Source of the DNA: Eremothecium cymbalariae DBVPG#7215
Lineage: Eukaryota > Ascomycota > Saccharomycetes > Saccharomycetales > Saccharomycetaceae
DNA length: 64,000 bases
Direction: 5' to 3'
Assembly: GCF_000235365.1 (NCBI RefSeq)
Contig: NC_016453.1
Span: 1,240,001-1,304,000 of the forward strand
Shown here: positions 9,287 to 18,118 of the stretch, piece after piece
Position numbering within the stretch: position 1 is the stretch's first letter
Layout: each line of letters starts with the position of its first letter
Made by a program: the position numbers and the translations under genes
The notes under the pieces: model-generated
Database searches by the model: none
What the model was told of the DNA's origin: nothing
What the model saw: the letters and a program-made list of their open reading frames with translations, nothing else

Positions 9287-9298
9287 ATCACGTGTGAT
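9287..9298. promoter_or_regulatory. Palindromic Cbf1-type site (ATCACGTGTGAT) upstream of MRPS8
   Basis: A 12-bp sequence containing CACGTG within the RTCACRTG consensus, 142 bp upstream of the MRPS8 ATG, in the AIM36/MRPS8 divergent promoter. Cbf1 sites occur upstream of many respiratory and mitochondrial genes in non-Saccharomyces yeasts. The role here is inferred. Confidence 0.45.
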
Positions 9299-9439
9299 AC
9301 ATGTATATATGGTGTACTGATGTTTCTGCGCTGCTTCACCAAATTTTCGTTCAAAATTGAAATACTTGATGGATGGATTGATGATGAACTCACTAAGGAC
9401 TTCAAGTTTGAGTATTCACGCTTAGCTCTGGGGAAAAGG

Positions 9440-9907
9440 ATGTCTTTAGTTCGTCTTGGATATGTTTGTGCGCATTTACAAAATTGCACGCGTGTGAGGA
9501 TCGGTTTAACCTCTATTCCGTATACCAAGCTACATCTAAATTTTGCCTATAATCTATACAAGCATGGGTTCCTTTCCAGCTTGCAAAAAGGTTCTACGAA
9601 GGGCCCAGATGTAACCCAGGTGGATGTTACTCCGGACAATATATCCACTCGAAGGCTATGGTTGGGTCTTAAATATAGAGAAAACAAGCCCGTTTTGACC
9701 AGCTGTAGATTGATCTCTAAACCAAATTTGAGAATAAGATTGTCATGTGAAGATCTAAAAAAGCTATGTTCTGGGCGAAGTGTTAGATTGATCAAGCCTC
9801 TTCAACCTGGCGAATTGATTTTAGTAAAAGCTAATGATGACATACTGGAAATTAATGAGGCTATTTCCAAGAGAACTGGTGGCGAGGTACTCTGTAGAGT
9901 TAATTAA
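9440..9907 (+). CDS. MRPS8: Mitochondrial ribosomal protein S8 (uS8m)
   Basis: A 155-residue small-subunit mitochondrial ribosomal protein of the bacterial S8 family, the same length as yeast Mrps8. Conserved parts include [38 protein letters not shown] and [14 protein letters not shown]. The frame is open 40 codons further upstream from an ATG at 9320, but homology begins exactly at [13 protein letters not shown], so 9440 is the better start. The longer form would add a sequence with two acidic stretches, unlike an import signal. Confidence 0.94.
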   Translation: MSLVRLGYVCAHLQNCTRVRIGLTSIPYTKLHLNFAYNLYKHGFLSSLQKGSTKGPDVTQVDVTPDNISTRRLWLGLKYRENKPVLTSCRLISKPNLRIRLSCEDLKKLCSGRSVRLIKPLQPGELILVKANDDILEINEAISKRTGGEVLCRVN

Positions 9908-9998
9908 ATGTTTACTACATTACAGATATACATGTACATAGCATACAACATAAATACATATATAGTACTATATGTACTATATTAATTTCATCGATGCT

Positions 9999-10766
9999 TT
10001 AAAATTCCACCACTGGACCACCGCCAAGGGATCTCCACTCGCTCATATCTATATTCCAATTCTTCCACTTTATAATCATGTTTCTGTCTATAGGAGAGAT
10101 GGACGTATGTCTGGGGGCATCTACCGGAGATGCAGAAGCAAACCGCGCAAATTGTACTGGTGTTACAGGTTCTGGATGCTGCATAACATTCACTGCAGAT
10201 AGCGAACTAACTGCGTTAGAACTGGCCTTTTGTAACTCAGACTGCGTTGAAATAAGTTTCTCCTTTGTGGCGCTCAATTCAGCTTTGGTCGTAGCCAGCT
10301 CTGTAGAAAGTTCCTTAATTTGATCATTGAGCTCCTCAATCGTACTTTCTTGATCCATATTAATGAACTTAAGCTGTTTAATCTGCTTCTGAAGCTCGGA
10401 GATCTGCTTATCATACCCCTTAACAACAGTATCCTCTTTGGACTGTCTTATAGTCGTCATAAAATCATGCTCTGTCTCCTGCTCACCAAATAAATCATCC
10501 GTCTCAGCTACTTCTTTATCACTCATTACCTCTTTGTTCTGAGGAGTCACGACTGCAGAAGTAACAGACGAATGTGCAGATTCAACAGTCTGAGGCCCCG
10601 CATCCGACGTATTTGTGATTGTAGTATCAGTTTCTGGCAAACCCTCCACAGTGTCTTTCTCCTCTTGCTTCTTTTTTTTCTCTTTCTTCTCTTTCTTCTT
10701 CTTCTTCAATTCTTCTACGCGTCTCCTAGCATCCTCTATCTTCTGTTCACGATCCTCATTCGACAT
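9999..10766 (-). CDS. BUG1: Coiled-coil cis-Golgi protein Bug1 (GM130-like)
   Basis: A 255-residue, highly charged protein, shorter than yeast Bug1 (about 341). The N-terminus is a basic/acidic helix with lysine runs (residues 10-35). A heptad-type coiled coil spans roughly residues 115-190 (KQISELQKQIKQLKFI to KEKLISTQSELQ). The C-terminus ends in GGGPVVEF, suited to binding a GRASP PDZ groove. In yeast, Bug1 pairs with Grh1 on early Golgi membranes, the counterpart of GM130-GRASP65. Identity rests on this architecture and on its place beside GET3. Confidence 0.82.
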   Translation of the reverse strand: MSNEDREQKIEDARRRVEELKKKKKEKKEKKKKQEEKDTVEGLPETDTTITNTSDAGPQTVESAHSSVTSAVVTPQNKEVMSDKEVAETDDLFGEQETEHDFMTTIRQSKEDTVVKGYDKQISELQKQIKQLKFINMDQESTIEELNDQIKELSTELATTKAELSATKEKLISTQSELQKASSNAVSSLSAVNVMQHPEPVTPVQFARFASASPVDAPRHTSISPIDRNMIIKWKNWNIDMSEWRSLGGGPVVEF

Positions 10767-11434
10767 TTCTTCTGTGTATCGCCATCCCTTTAGAGTTCAT
10801 CATACTGGAAAGATCCGGAAAGTCTTCAAAACTTGTTCTTTCTAACGTCAACGCGATATCCACATCCCAACACGCCCAGACATTACCACACAAAAGCAGT
10901 AAATGACCCATTTATACATTCTTCTTTAAGCTTAAATGCTGTCTATGGTCCTTTAAATCCAATATGGTATTCATAAAAGCCTTAATTTTATAGTTGTAGC
11001 CCAATATTTACCATTAATCTCCCCAGTTTAAGATTGAAATTCTAAAGTTGAATTTGATGCTTGAAGTTATCTTACCGCAACAAAATTGTAAAACACCCAT
11101 GCAGATTTGCATACAAGATAATATCCAAATGTTAGGTGTCTAGACACACCATTACAAATCTCAATTGCCTGGTAAACTACCTATAGATAGATCATTATTG
11201 GTATGCTTCGCTCCTCTTAAACTGCAAATCTCATTTGAATGATCGACGTTCGTTGATGGTGATTAGTAATTCACGGTGGCAATAAAGGACTGTTTAATTT
11301 ATGTACTTCGGTGAAGTTTAAATAGTACATATTAATTTATGTTTAGTTATATTGATATAAAGCAGCGTACATCAGATCTAGTGTCAACTAGGGAATCATT
11401 CTATTTGGTTAAAAAACAATTATAAGGTATTGTA
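10767..11434. promoter_or_regulatory. BUG1/GET3 divergent promoter region
   Basis: A 668-bp region between divergent starts. A near-match to the PACE element (GGTGGCAAT, one base off GGTGGCAAA) lies at 11275-11283, about 150 bp upstream of GET3; I give it low weight. No gene is evident. Confidence 0.4.
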
Positions 11435-12484
11435 ATGGCTGAAGTTTCTGCTGAACCAAATCTACACTCTTTAATCACTTCTACGACTCATAAATGGATT
11501 TTTGTTGGTGGTAAAGGTGGTGTTGGTAAGACCACATCATCCTGTTCGATTGCAATCCAGATGGCGATCAATCAACCTGAGAAACAGTTCTTATTGATTT
11601 CGACTGATCCAGCGCATAATTTGAGTGATGCGTTTAACGAGAAGTTTGGTAAAGATGCTCGGAAGGTGACTGGTATGAATAATTTATCATGTATGGAGAT
11701 TGACCCTTCGGCCGCATTGAAGGATGTCAATGATATGGCTGTTGCGAGCGATGTTGGTGACGACGGTTTATCGGAGCTATTCCAGGGGGGCGCATTGGCA
11801 GATTTGACTAGTTCCATACCAGGTATAGATGAAGCCCTATCATTTATGGAAGTTATGAAGCACATAAAGAGACAGGAGGAGGGTGAAAGCGAAAGATACG
11901 ATGTAGTGATCTTTGATACTGCCCCCACTGGTCATACATTAAGGTTTTTGCAGTTGCCAAATACTTTGTCTAAGTTGTTGGATAAGTTTAGTACTTTGAC
12001 TAGCAGATTGGGGCCTATGATAAATTCGCTAGCTGGGAACAGCAAAGTTGACGTGGTTTCGAAAATGAATGAATTAAAGGCTAATGTTGAAAAAATAAAG
12101 CAACAGTTCACGGATCCAGATTTGACGACCTTTGTATGCGTCTGCATCAGTGAATTTTTGTCGTTGTATGAGACGGAAAGATTAATCCAAGAGTTGATAT
12201 CTTACGATATGGACGTTAACTCCATCATTGTGAACCAGTTGTTGTTTGCGGAGAACGACAAAGAACACAACTGCACGAGATGTCAGTCAAGATGGAAAAT
12301 GCAAAAGAAGTACTTGGCCCAGATTGATGAACTATACGAAGATTTCCATCTCGTTAAGATGCCATTATGTGCTGGTGAGATCAGAGGGTTGGAAAATTTG
12401 AAGAGATTTTCTCACTTTTTGAACAAGGAATACAACCCAGAAACCGATAACGAAGTTATTTATCAATTGGAACAAAATACTTAG
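11435..12484 (+). CDS. GET3: ATPase Get3, tail-anchored protein targeting
   Basis: A 349-residue ArsA-family ATPase that carries newly made tail-anchored proteins from Sgt2/Get4-Get5 to the Get1-Get2 receptor at the ER. Visible features are the deviant P-loop GGKGGVGKT (residues 25-33), switch I DPAHN, the helical client-binding region near [20 protein letters not shown], the A-loop [15 protein letters not shown], and the zinc-binding pair Cys280/Cys283 that joins the dimer. All key residues are present. Yeast Get3 is about 354 residues. Confidence 0.98.
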   Translation: MAEVSAEPNLHSLITSTTHKWIFVGGKGGVGKTTSSCSIAIQMAINQPEKQFLLISTDPAHNLSDAFNEKFGKDARKVTGMNNLSCMEIDPSAALKDVNDMAVASDVGDDGLSELFQGGALADLTSSIPGIDEALSFMEVMKHIKRQEEGESERYDVVIFDTAPTGHTLRFLQLPNTLSKLLDKFSTLTSRLGPMINSLAGNSKVDVVSKMNELKANVEKIKQQFTDPDLTTFVCVCISEFLSLYETERLIQELISYDMDVNSIIVNQLLFAENDKEHNCTRCQSRWKMQKKYLAQIDELYEDFHLVKMPLCAGEIRGLENLKRFSHFLNKEYNPETDNEVIYQLEQNT

Positions 12485-13547
12485 AAGCAATTGTAATCCC
12501 AGTAGCTAATGAAGAATCTTGGGGTTCACTACTAAAATTTAAAAATTGAGGAATTCGTATACGAATAAGAATCCTTTTTATCAATAACTACTCTTGATGT
12601 AGTAGTAAGTAAATGGCTTTTGTTTTTTTTCGCAGCCCAACATGATAATACGCACTACAGAAGTTATTTAATGAATTTCATAATGGTAACTGAGATTTTT
12701 CTGGCCAGTTTTAAAATCTTCATCATCTCCTGAAGATTGAAGCTTTCTAGTTGTGCTGCTAACACCATGAAGTATGAATGTCAACTGCGAAACACATATG
12801 GCTGGGTACTATAAAATAGGCAAGCGTCTGTTTTAGAACGTCACACACTTCTCATATAAATAAGCAAAAAACTATGAGACGCCGCCGCTCAGGTAAACGA
12901 AGATACCATATATATACATATATATGCTGAATACGTGCATAAGCATCTTACCTTTCGCAGGGAGTACAATATACTCCCCAATGGTGACATGATTCATATT
13001 GTCTAAGACTCATGTAGAGCAGCGATCGTTTTAAAATAATGATTGTTTGTAGAACTTAATACTATTATCAAAAATTACCTTTGATATTATAAATTTGGTT
13101 TCTATTCACACGTAGCAACTATTTCATATTTTTATATGAGCATCTGATTGAGCTAAACTATTACGACGGAATACCACGAATGCTTAAATAATGTCGCCAA
13201 TTAAACTAATAGTAGCGTCAGTGGGACAACATCTCTAGTTTGATTGTTGTATTACATGGAAAGATTTGGACCCAAGTGAGATGCCAACCCTATTACTGTT
13301 GCAACGAATTTGTTGAAAATCAATAAATCTAAATAGTCCACACACCGTATGGCTGACTTTAGCCTAATACCGTTATCAGCTCACACTACAACTAAATCAT
13401 TCTAATGTTCGATAATAATACCATTTGTGGACCAGGTAATCTTTTATCATAGAAACAAGAGTAACATTTGTCGAGTTACCATAATATGCATCAAGCGTGA
13501 CCAAACTGCTTGAACAGCACTTTTAATTCAATTTTATTAACTTGGAA
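12485..13547. other. Long convergent GET3-ATG16 intergenic region with promoter-like sequence
   Basis: A 1063-bp gap between two convergent genes, much longer than usual for such pairs in yeast. It holds a TATA box (TATAAAA, 12810-12816) and, 58 bp further on, an A-rich leader and an ATG at 12874 that opens only 18 codons (to 12930; MRRRRSGKRRYHIYTYIC). I found no tRNA, C/D snoRNA pair or recognisable protein. It may hold an unannotated non-coding RNA, a tiny gene or the relic of a lost gene. Confidence 0.4.
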
Positions 13548-13943
13548 TTATTTTAGAACGTTGTTCATAGCATCTGCTTCTAGCTGAGCTTTTGCTAACC
13601 ATCGTTCGATTAGAATATCATACTCATTCTGAAGTGAAGCCAATTTCTCTTGAAGCAGACTGTTCTCCAGGTTCAAACCAATAATTTCATCGTTTAATTT
13701 CCCATAATCTTTATTTCTTAATTGAATAATATCTTTTAGTTTTTGGTTCTCTTGTTCTTTGCTGCGTAATTCCATCCTCAAGTTTCTTATGGATGTATCC
13801 TGGGCATTCGGGGTTGGATAGTCATCGTTATCTATTAATATCGCAATTGGAAAAAGCTGAGAGTAATTTTGATTGATACGATCACGCTCCCTCAATCGTA
13901 CCAAATATAACTGTTGTAACGCTATTTCCTCTTTCGTTTCCAT
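13548..13943 (-). CDS. ATG16: Autophagy protein Atg16
   Basis: A 131-residue protein, slightly shorter than yeast Atg16 (150). The N-terminal helix (about residues 5-30) corresponds to the Atg5-binding region. A coiled coil follows from about residue 55 to 120 (LRMELRSKEQENQKLKDIIQLRN; LNDEIIGLNLENSLLQEKL), ending in the conserved RWLAKAQLEADAMN. Atg16 dimerises and tethers Atg12-Atg5, the E3-like enzyme for Atg8 lipidation, to the forming autophagosome. Orientation and neighbours match YMR159C. Confidence 0.92.
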   Translation of the reverse strand: METKEEIALQQLYLVRLRERDRINQNYSQLFPIAILIDNDDYPTPNAQDTSIRNLRMELRSKEQENQKLKDIIQLRNKDYGKLNDEIIGLNLENSLLQEKLASLQNEYDILIERWLAKAQLEADAMNNVLK

Positions 13944-14120
13944 ATCTTCAGTACTTATTTTAATATTGATTCTGTCTCATGGACATAAATAAGTACAACT
14001 TTTCCGCTGTTAATCAAAGTAACGCCTTTTTGATTTTATAATGGGTACAACAAGCGTATTAATCACACACAAAGAAAACGGGGTGTCAGGTATTGTAAAT
14101 GATAACCTCATCAGTTCACT

Positions 14121-16373
14121 ATGAGTAATAATTTAGAAACTGAAACGAGCTTGATAAAGGATCAGAATCTATCCGAAGTGGGTGCTTTAAGGGAGCAAGA
14201 AGGTAATATTTCAAGGAGATGGTTCATGTGGTTCGGGGCCAAAAACGTCCTTTCTGTAGATGAAGAAGCCCCAGTAAATGAAGACCCAGTGGAATCGGCA
14301 ACCTTGTCACATCAAAAACAGCAGTCGTTTATTAAGAATATTTCAAGCTGGATTCCGTATTATTACTGTCATCCAGAGGAAGATTTTTCAATCGATAAAT
14401 CCACTGAATATTACCAATTAACAGCGAAGCAAATCCAGTCGTTGGAACAAGAAGCACTTCAAGCAGTCGCTAGAGGTTACAATTCCTGGTGCTGGCATAC
14501 AGAGTACCTCCCCGATATTGGTGACAGTACTGGCGGTTGGTGTTTAATTGAAGGAGAGTTAAGTGTTGCTTGCACGGGGTCTCAAAACTGTCAGTTGCCA
14601 TTGAGATGTTATCCACTTGCTGAGAAGTCTAGCAGCTCTATATATGTTAACAATTCACTACTCCTACCCGGCTATGCCCCTGAGGAATATTTCCATCACA
14701 TACCCTGGACGACTAAACTTGCATCAACTATAAGAAGATATTATAATTCCTCCAGAGAATCCCACTTATATCTTAAAGAAGGAACTGAGGATAATCTCAG
14801 AGACAAAAAAATCATGGTTATAAGTATTGTAGGGTCTTTACCGGAGAAGTATGAAAAGATTGCATTAGGAAGCTCATATTCTTCTAGATATATAGGCAAA
14901 AAACTGGCTGAAGCATTGCAACGAGAACTTCCAAAATCAATTTCTAACATAGCGATACAAACTCCATTAGATAGGAAGCCAATAGAAGACTGTTTAAAAG
15001 AATGTATGGATCTACTTTGCAATTGGAGGACTTCTTTTCAAGAATATGATGCGCTTTTTATAGTTGGTGTTTATCACAGTGTTCCGCTCGCTATATTTTT
15101 GATTGAAGAAATTATGAAACACCAAAGTTTATTTCTGGTAGATAAAAAATCGACAATTGGATTGCTGTCTTTCAATTCATGTTTAAGAGGCTATCAATTT
15201 TGGGATCATAGTGTAGATACAGTTTTAGAAGAGGATGCCAACTTTCAATATAGCAGAGAAAAGGGGTTGTTTCAAGGGGCCTCAAAGATTCAAAGAGAAA
15301 TTTTATCTAAGATTAAAAATTATGGGAAACAAGATACTGAGGAATCAATAACAATCAAAAATTCTATGGATTGGTTATTCTACAACTGTAAATCCTTTAA
15401 AATGACTTTTATAAGTTCTTTGCACGACAGTTTCATGACTATATCTCAAAAACTAGCTATTGACTATGTCCACCCAGGAATTCAACGTCATGTTTGGTGC
15501 AGTGGGGAGCATCTAAATCTAGATCTTCTCAACTTATCCACTTCTTCCACCTTCTATGGTTTGGAGATCCCCAATGCCCCCGTTTTCAAGTCTTATTTGG
15601 ACATTCCAAAGGAAAGAATGTTCGAAATTATCCTCATTAACAATTTGATATTGACTATAAACTTAGGCTACCAAGAGTTCATCCCCATATTGCAATTAAT
15701 AAGCCCTTATTTCATATCAAGATCCTTCAACGAACACACTATCCCAGCAAATTTGAAGAAACAAATTCAAAACGACCAGAAAAGTTGGCTCTTGGCCGCT
15801 GAGAATAAGTGGAAAAATGTCAACCTCGACAGTGACAGGTTTTTGCCCAAAGAAATCAATGCTCTCTCAGAATACTTAGATTTCTTATCTTATTCCAGAG
15901 TCAAGAATATAGAAGCGTTTGATATACGTGATACGGTTTATGATGACAACAATATATATAGGGCATTTGTCAAAAACACCATCTATACCACCCTTCTATT
16001 AGAAAAACAGCATGTCTGTATTTCCGAACATACGGTAACACCACAAAGCATATTCAATGGCGTAAATCAATATGATTTGGTATGGAAATTTCATGAATGC
16101 CTTAGCAAGCTTATCAAGCTGAGAAATATTCCAGAACAACCAAAACCTAGACTTCAATTCTCAATTTCATTAGACAATGAATTTTTGCATGATATCCATG
16201 AATCCTCATTCGCTCGTAATAACAGGGAATCCCTTCGTAGATTAAATGACTTGTGGTCCAGCTATTGTAATTGGAAACCCCAAACAAAAGGATTAAAACA
16301 GTTGCAGGACATCTTAAGCGTGTTATCTCTATATAATACGGCTGCTGATTTGAGGAAGGATGTAACACGTTGA
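14121..16373 (+). CDS. YMR160W-like protein, alpha/beta-hydrolase-like, function unknown
   Basis: A 750-residue soluble-looking protein. Its location between ATG16 and the DUN1/POL3/HLJ1 genes matches YMR160W (about 816 residues), a yeast protein of unknown function reported at the vacuole. The region around residues 312-325 (DALFIVGVYHSVPLAIFLIEE) resembles the strand-nucleophile-helix of an alpha/beta hydrolase, but the usual G-x-S-x-G elbow reads Y-H-S-V-P. That suggests a pseudo-enzyme or a different active site. A Trp-rich, Cys-rich segment near residues 120-155 is probably structural. No signal peptide or membrane segment is evident. Confidence 0.7.
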   Translation: MSNNLETETSLIKDQNLSEVGALREQEGNISRRWFMWFGAKNVLSVDEEAPVNEDPVESATLSHQKQQSFIKNISSWIPYYYCHPEEDFSIDKSTEYYQLTAKQIQSLEQEALQAVARGYNSWCWHTEYLPDIGDSTGGWCLIEGELSVACTGSQNCQLPLRCYPLAEKSSSSIYVNNSLLLPGYAPEEYFHHIPWTTKLASTIRRYYNSSRESHLYLKEGTEDNLRDKKIMVISIVGSLPEKYEKIALGSSYSSRYIGKKLAEALQRELPKSISNIAIQTPLDRKPIEDCLKECMDLLCNWRTSFQEYDALFIVGVYHSVPLAIFLIEEIMKHQSLFLVDKKSTIGLLSFNSCLRGYQFWDHSVDTVLEEDANFQYSREKGLFQGASKIQREILSKIKNYGKQDTEESITIKNSMDWLFYNCKSFKMTFISSLHDSFMTISQKLAIDYVHPGIQRHVWCSGEHLNLDLLNLSTSSTFYGLEIPNAPVFKSYLDIPKERMFEIILINNLILTINLGYQEFIPILQLISPYFISRSFNEHTIPANLKKQIQNDQKSWLLAAENKWKNVNLDSDRFLPKEINALSEYLDFLSYSRVKNIEAFDIRDTVYDDNNIYRAFVKNTIYTTLLLEKQHVCISEHTVTPQSIFNGVNQYDLVWKFHECLSKLIKLRNIPEQPKPRLQFSISLDNEFLHDIHESSFARNNRESLRRLNDLWSSYCNWKPQTKGLKQLQDILSVLSLYNTAADLRKDVTR

Positions 16374-16466
16374 GTAGAATTTTTAGATACATAGACGCGA
16401 TCAAACATAATTTTTCACATTGTAGAGATGCAATATACTAACTTCATATACCAATCTGGATCAATA

Positions 16467-18022
16467 ATGAGCTTAACTGTTAAAAGAGTATGTTGGTACG
16501 TCCTAGCTAATCGTTTTAAATACATTTTTATTAACGATAGATCAAGCACCTCTCCCATAATTCGCAGAACCCTGCTGTGAAACGGTCACAGATAGAAAAT
16601 GATCCAAGTAGTGAAGTTATCCTTGCCCATCTGTTGAGTTTAATTCCTGGGAAGGAAATGAAACTTAAAGTTATGGACCAGCAAACTATTACGATTGGAA
16701 GGAGTCGGTCTTGTGATATTCTCCTGAATGAACCAGATATATCCACAACGCATTGCGAGTTACATCTTGTAGAGGTTGATATTGACTGTGAAAAGAAAAA
16801 GCTATTCAACATTATAGACAAAAGTAGAAATGGTACTTTTATTAATGGGAATAAATTAGTCAAGAAGGACTATCTACTGAAGAATGGAGATAGAGTGGTA
16901 TTTGGTAAAAGCTCATCTTTTTTGTTCAAGTATTTTCAACCCACAGTAACTGAGACATGTTCGAATAATACGTCTCTAACATATGAAGAAACCAAAGATG
17001 TTGTATTCAAGAAGCCTCTAATTAGTAGCCAAACCATTAACAAAAAAATAATTGAGAATAAAGATGCTGTGGGTTTATCATTTTATGATAAATATATTGC
17101 AGGCAAGGAACTGGGGTCTGGGCACTATGCAACTGTTAAGGAAGCAGTTAATAAGAGTACTGGCGAAGTGGTTGCTGTGAAGATCTTCCATCCACAAAAA
17201 AACGATGACATTAAGAAAGCGAGGCAATTTCGTGAGGAAACTGAGATTCTAATGAGTATTGATCACGTAAATATTGTGAAGCTTTTAGAGCGATTTGTTG
17301 AACCCGTAAGCAAAACTAAAGTCCAAACTTATTTGGTCCTAGAAAAGATAAATGATGGGGAGCTGTTTGAAAGGATTGTTAGGAAAACGAAGTTACGACA
17401 GGATGAGACAAGGGCATTATTTAAACAGATTTTAGGTGGTTTAAAGTACTTACACGACAAAAATATTATTCACAGAGATATTAAACCTGAAAATATATTA
17501 TTAAGTATTAGGCAAAGAAAATTTACTGATGAATTACAGTTAGGGCCCTGGGATAAAAATGAAATTGATATAATAGTTAAAATTGCCGATTTTGGGCTGG
17601 CTAAGTTTACTGGTGAAATGCAATTTACTAATACACTGTGCGGAACGCCATCTTATGTCGCAGCCGAAGTCCTTTCCAAAGCTGGATATACATCTAAAGT
17701 TGATCTATGGAGTGCTGGTGTTTTGTTATACGTTTGCTTATGTGGGTTTCCACCTTTCAGTGATCAGTTGGCACCTCCATCCATGAAGGAACAAATATTG
17801 AGAGGAAAATTTGCTTTCTATTCACCATATTGGGATGATATAGATGACTCAGTGCTGGATTTGATATCAAACTTATTGGTGGTCAATCCAGATCAGCGGT
17901 TTTCAGTTCGAGATGCGATCGCTCATCCTTGGTTCGACGGTTTACCAAAAAGTACCACTTTTAGCGTTGAGCGTTTGAAAATGGATGTGGAGAAGCTTCC
18001 CAAAACTTACTCTGAGTTATGA
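16467..18022 (+). CDS. DUN1: DNA damage checkpoint kinase Dun1, with a 5' intron
   Basis: Encodes an FHA-domain kinase of the Rad53 effector pathway that raises dNTP supply after DNA damage. The main exon has the FHA core (IGRSRSCDILL... STTHCELHL ... RNGTFINGNKLVKKDYLLKNGDRVVFG) and a full kinase domain: GSGHYATV loop, VAVK lysine, HRDIKPEN catalytic loop, DFG and a GTPSYVAAEV P+1 loop. The main frame has no ATG before the FHA domain; it opens at a stop (16538-16540) and its first possible start is a GTG at 16577. An upstream ATG at 16467 encodes MSLTVKR, very like the yeast Dun1 N-terminus, and is followed at once by GTATGT. Splicing 16488-16540 (TAG) or 16488-16567 (CAG) joins both exons in phase, giving about 500 or 491 residues (yeast about 513). 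Confidence 0.85.
16488..16540 (+). other. Inferred spliceosomal intron in DUN1
   Basis: The 5' splice site is the consensus GTATGT at 16488. A branch-point-like TATTAAC lies at 16529-16535. The nearest 3' site is TAG ending at 16540, only 6 nt past the branch A. The next pyrimidine-AG is CAG ending at 16567, 33 nt away. Both keep frame, so the intron is either 53 or 80 nt long; the CAG has the more usual branch distance. Confidence 0.7.
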
Positions 18023-18118
18023 AAACGAAAGTAGTACGAGACGTAAAAAAATTATGAGTCTTGTATTATATTTTACAACAAATTAATAATAAATATGATT
18101 GATTATAATAACCTATTT

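Noticed and set aside
9320..9439. 40-codon N-terminal extension of MRPS8
   Set aside because: The Mrps8 family homology begins exactly at the internal ATG 9440 and the extension does not resemble an import signal.
16437..16443. A perfect TACTAAC upstream of DUN1
   Set aside because: It lies 24 nt before the exon-1 ATG and no GTATGT is evident at a sensible distance upstream within the YMR160W 3' end; probably chance, though a 5' UTR intron cannot be fully excluded.
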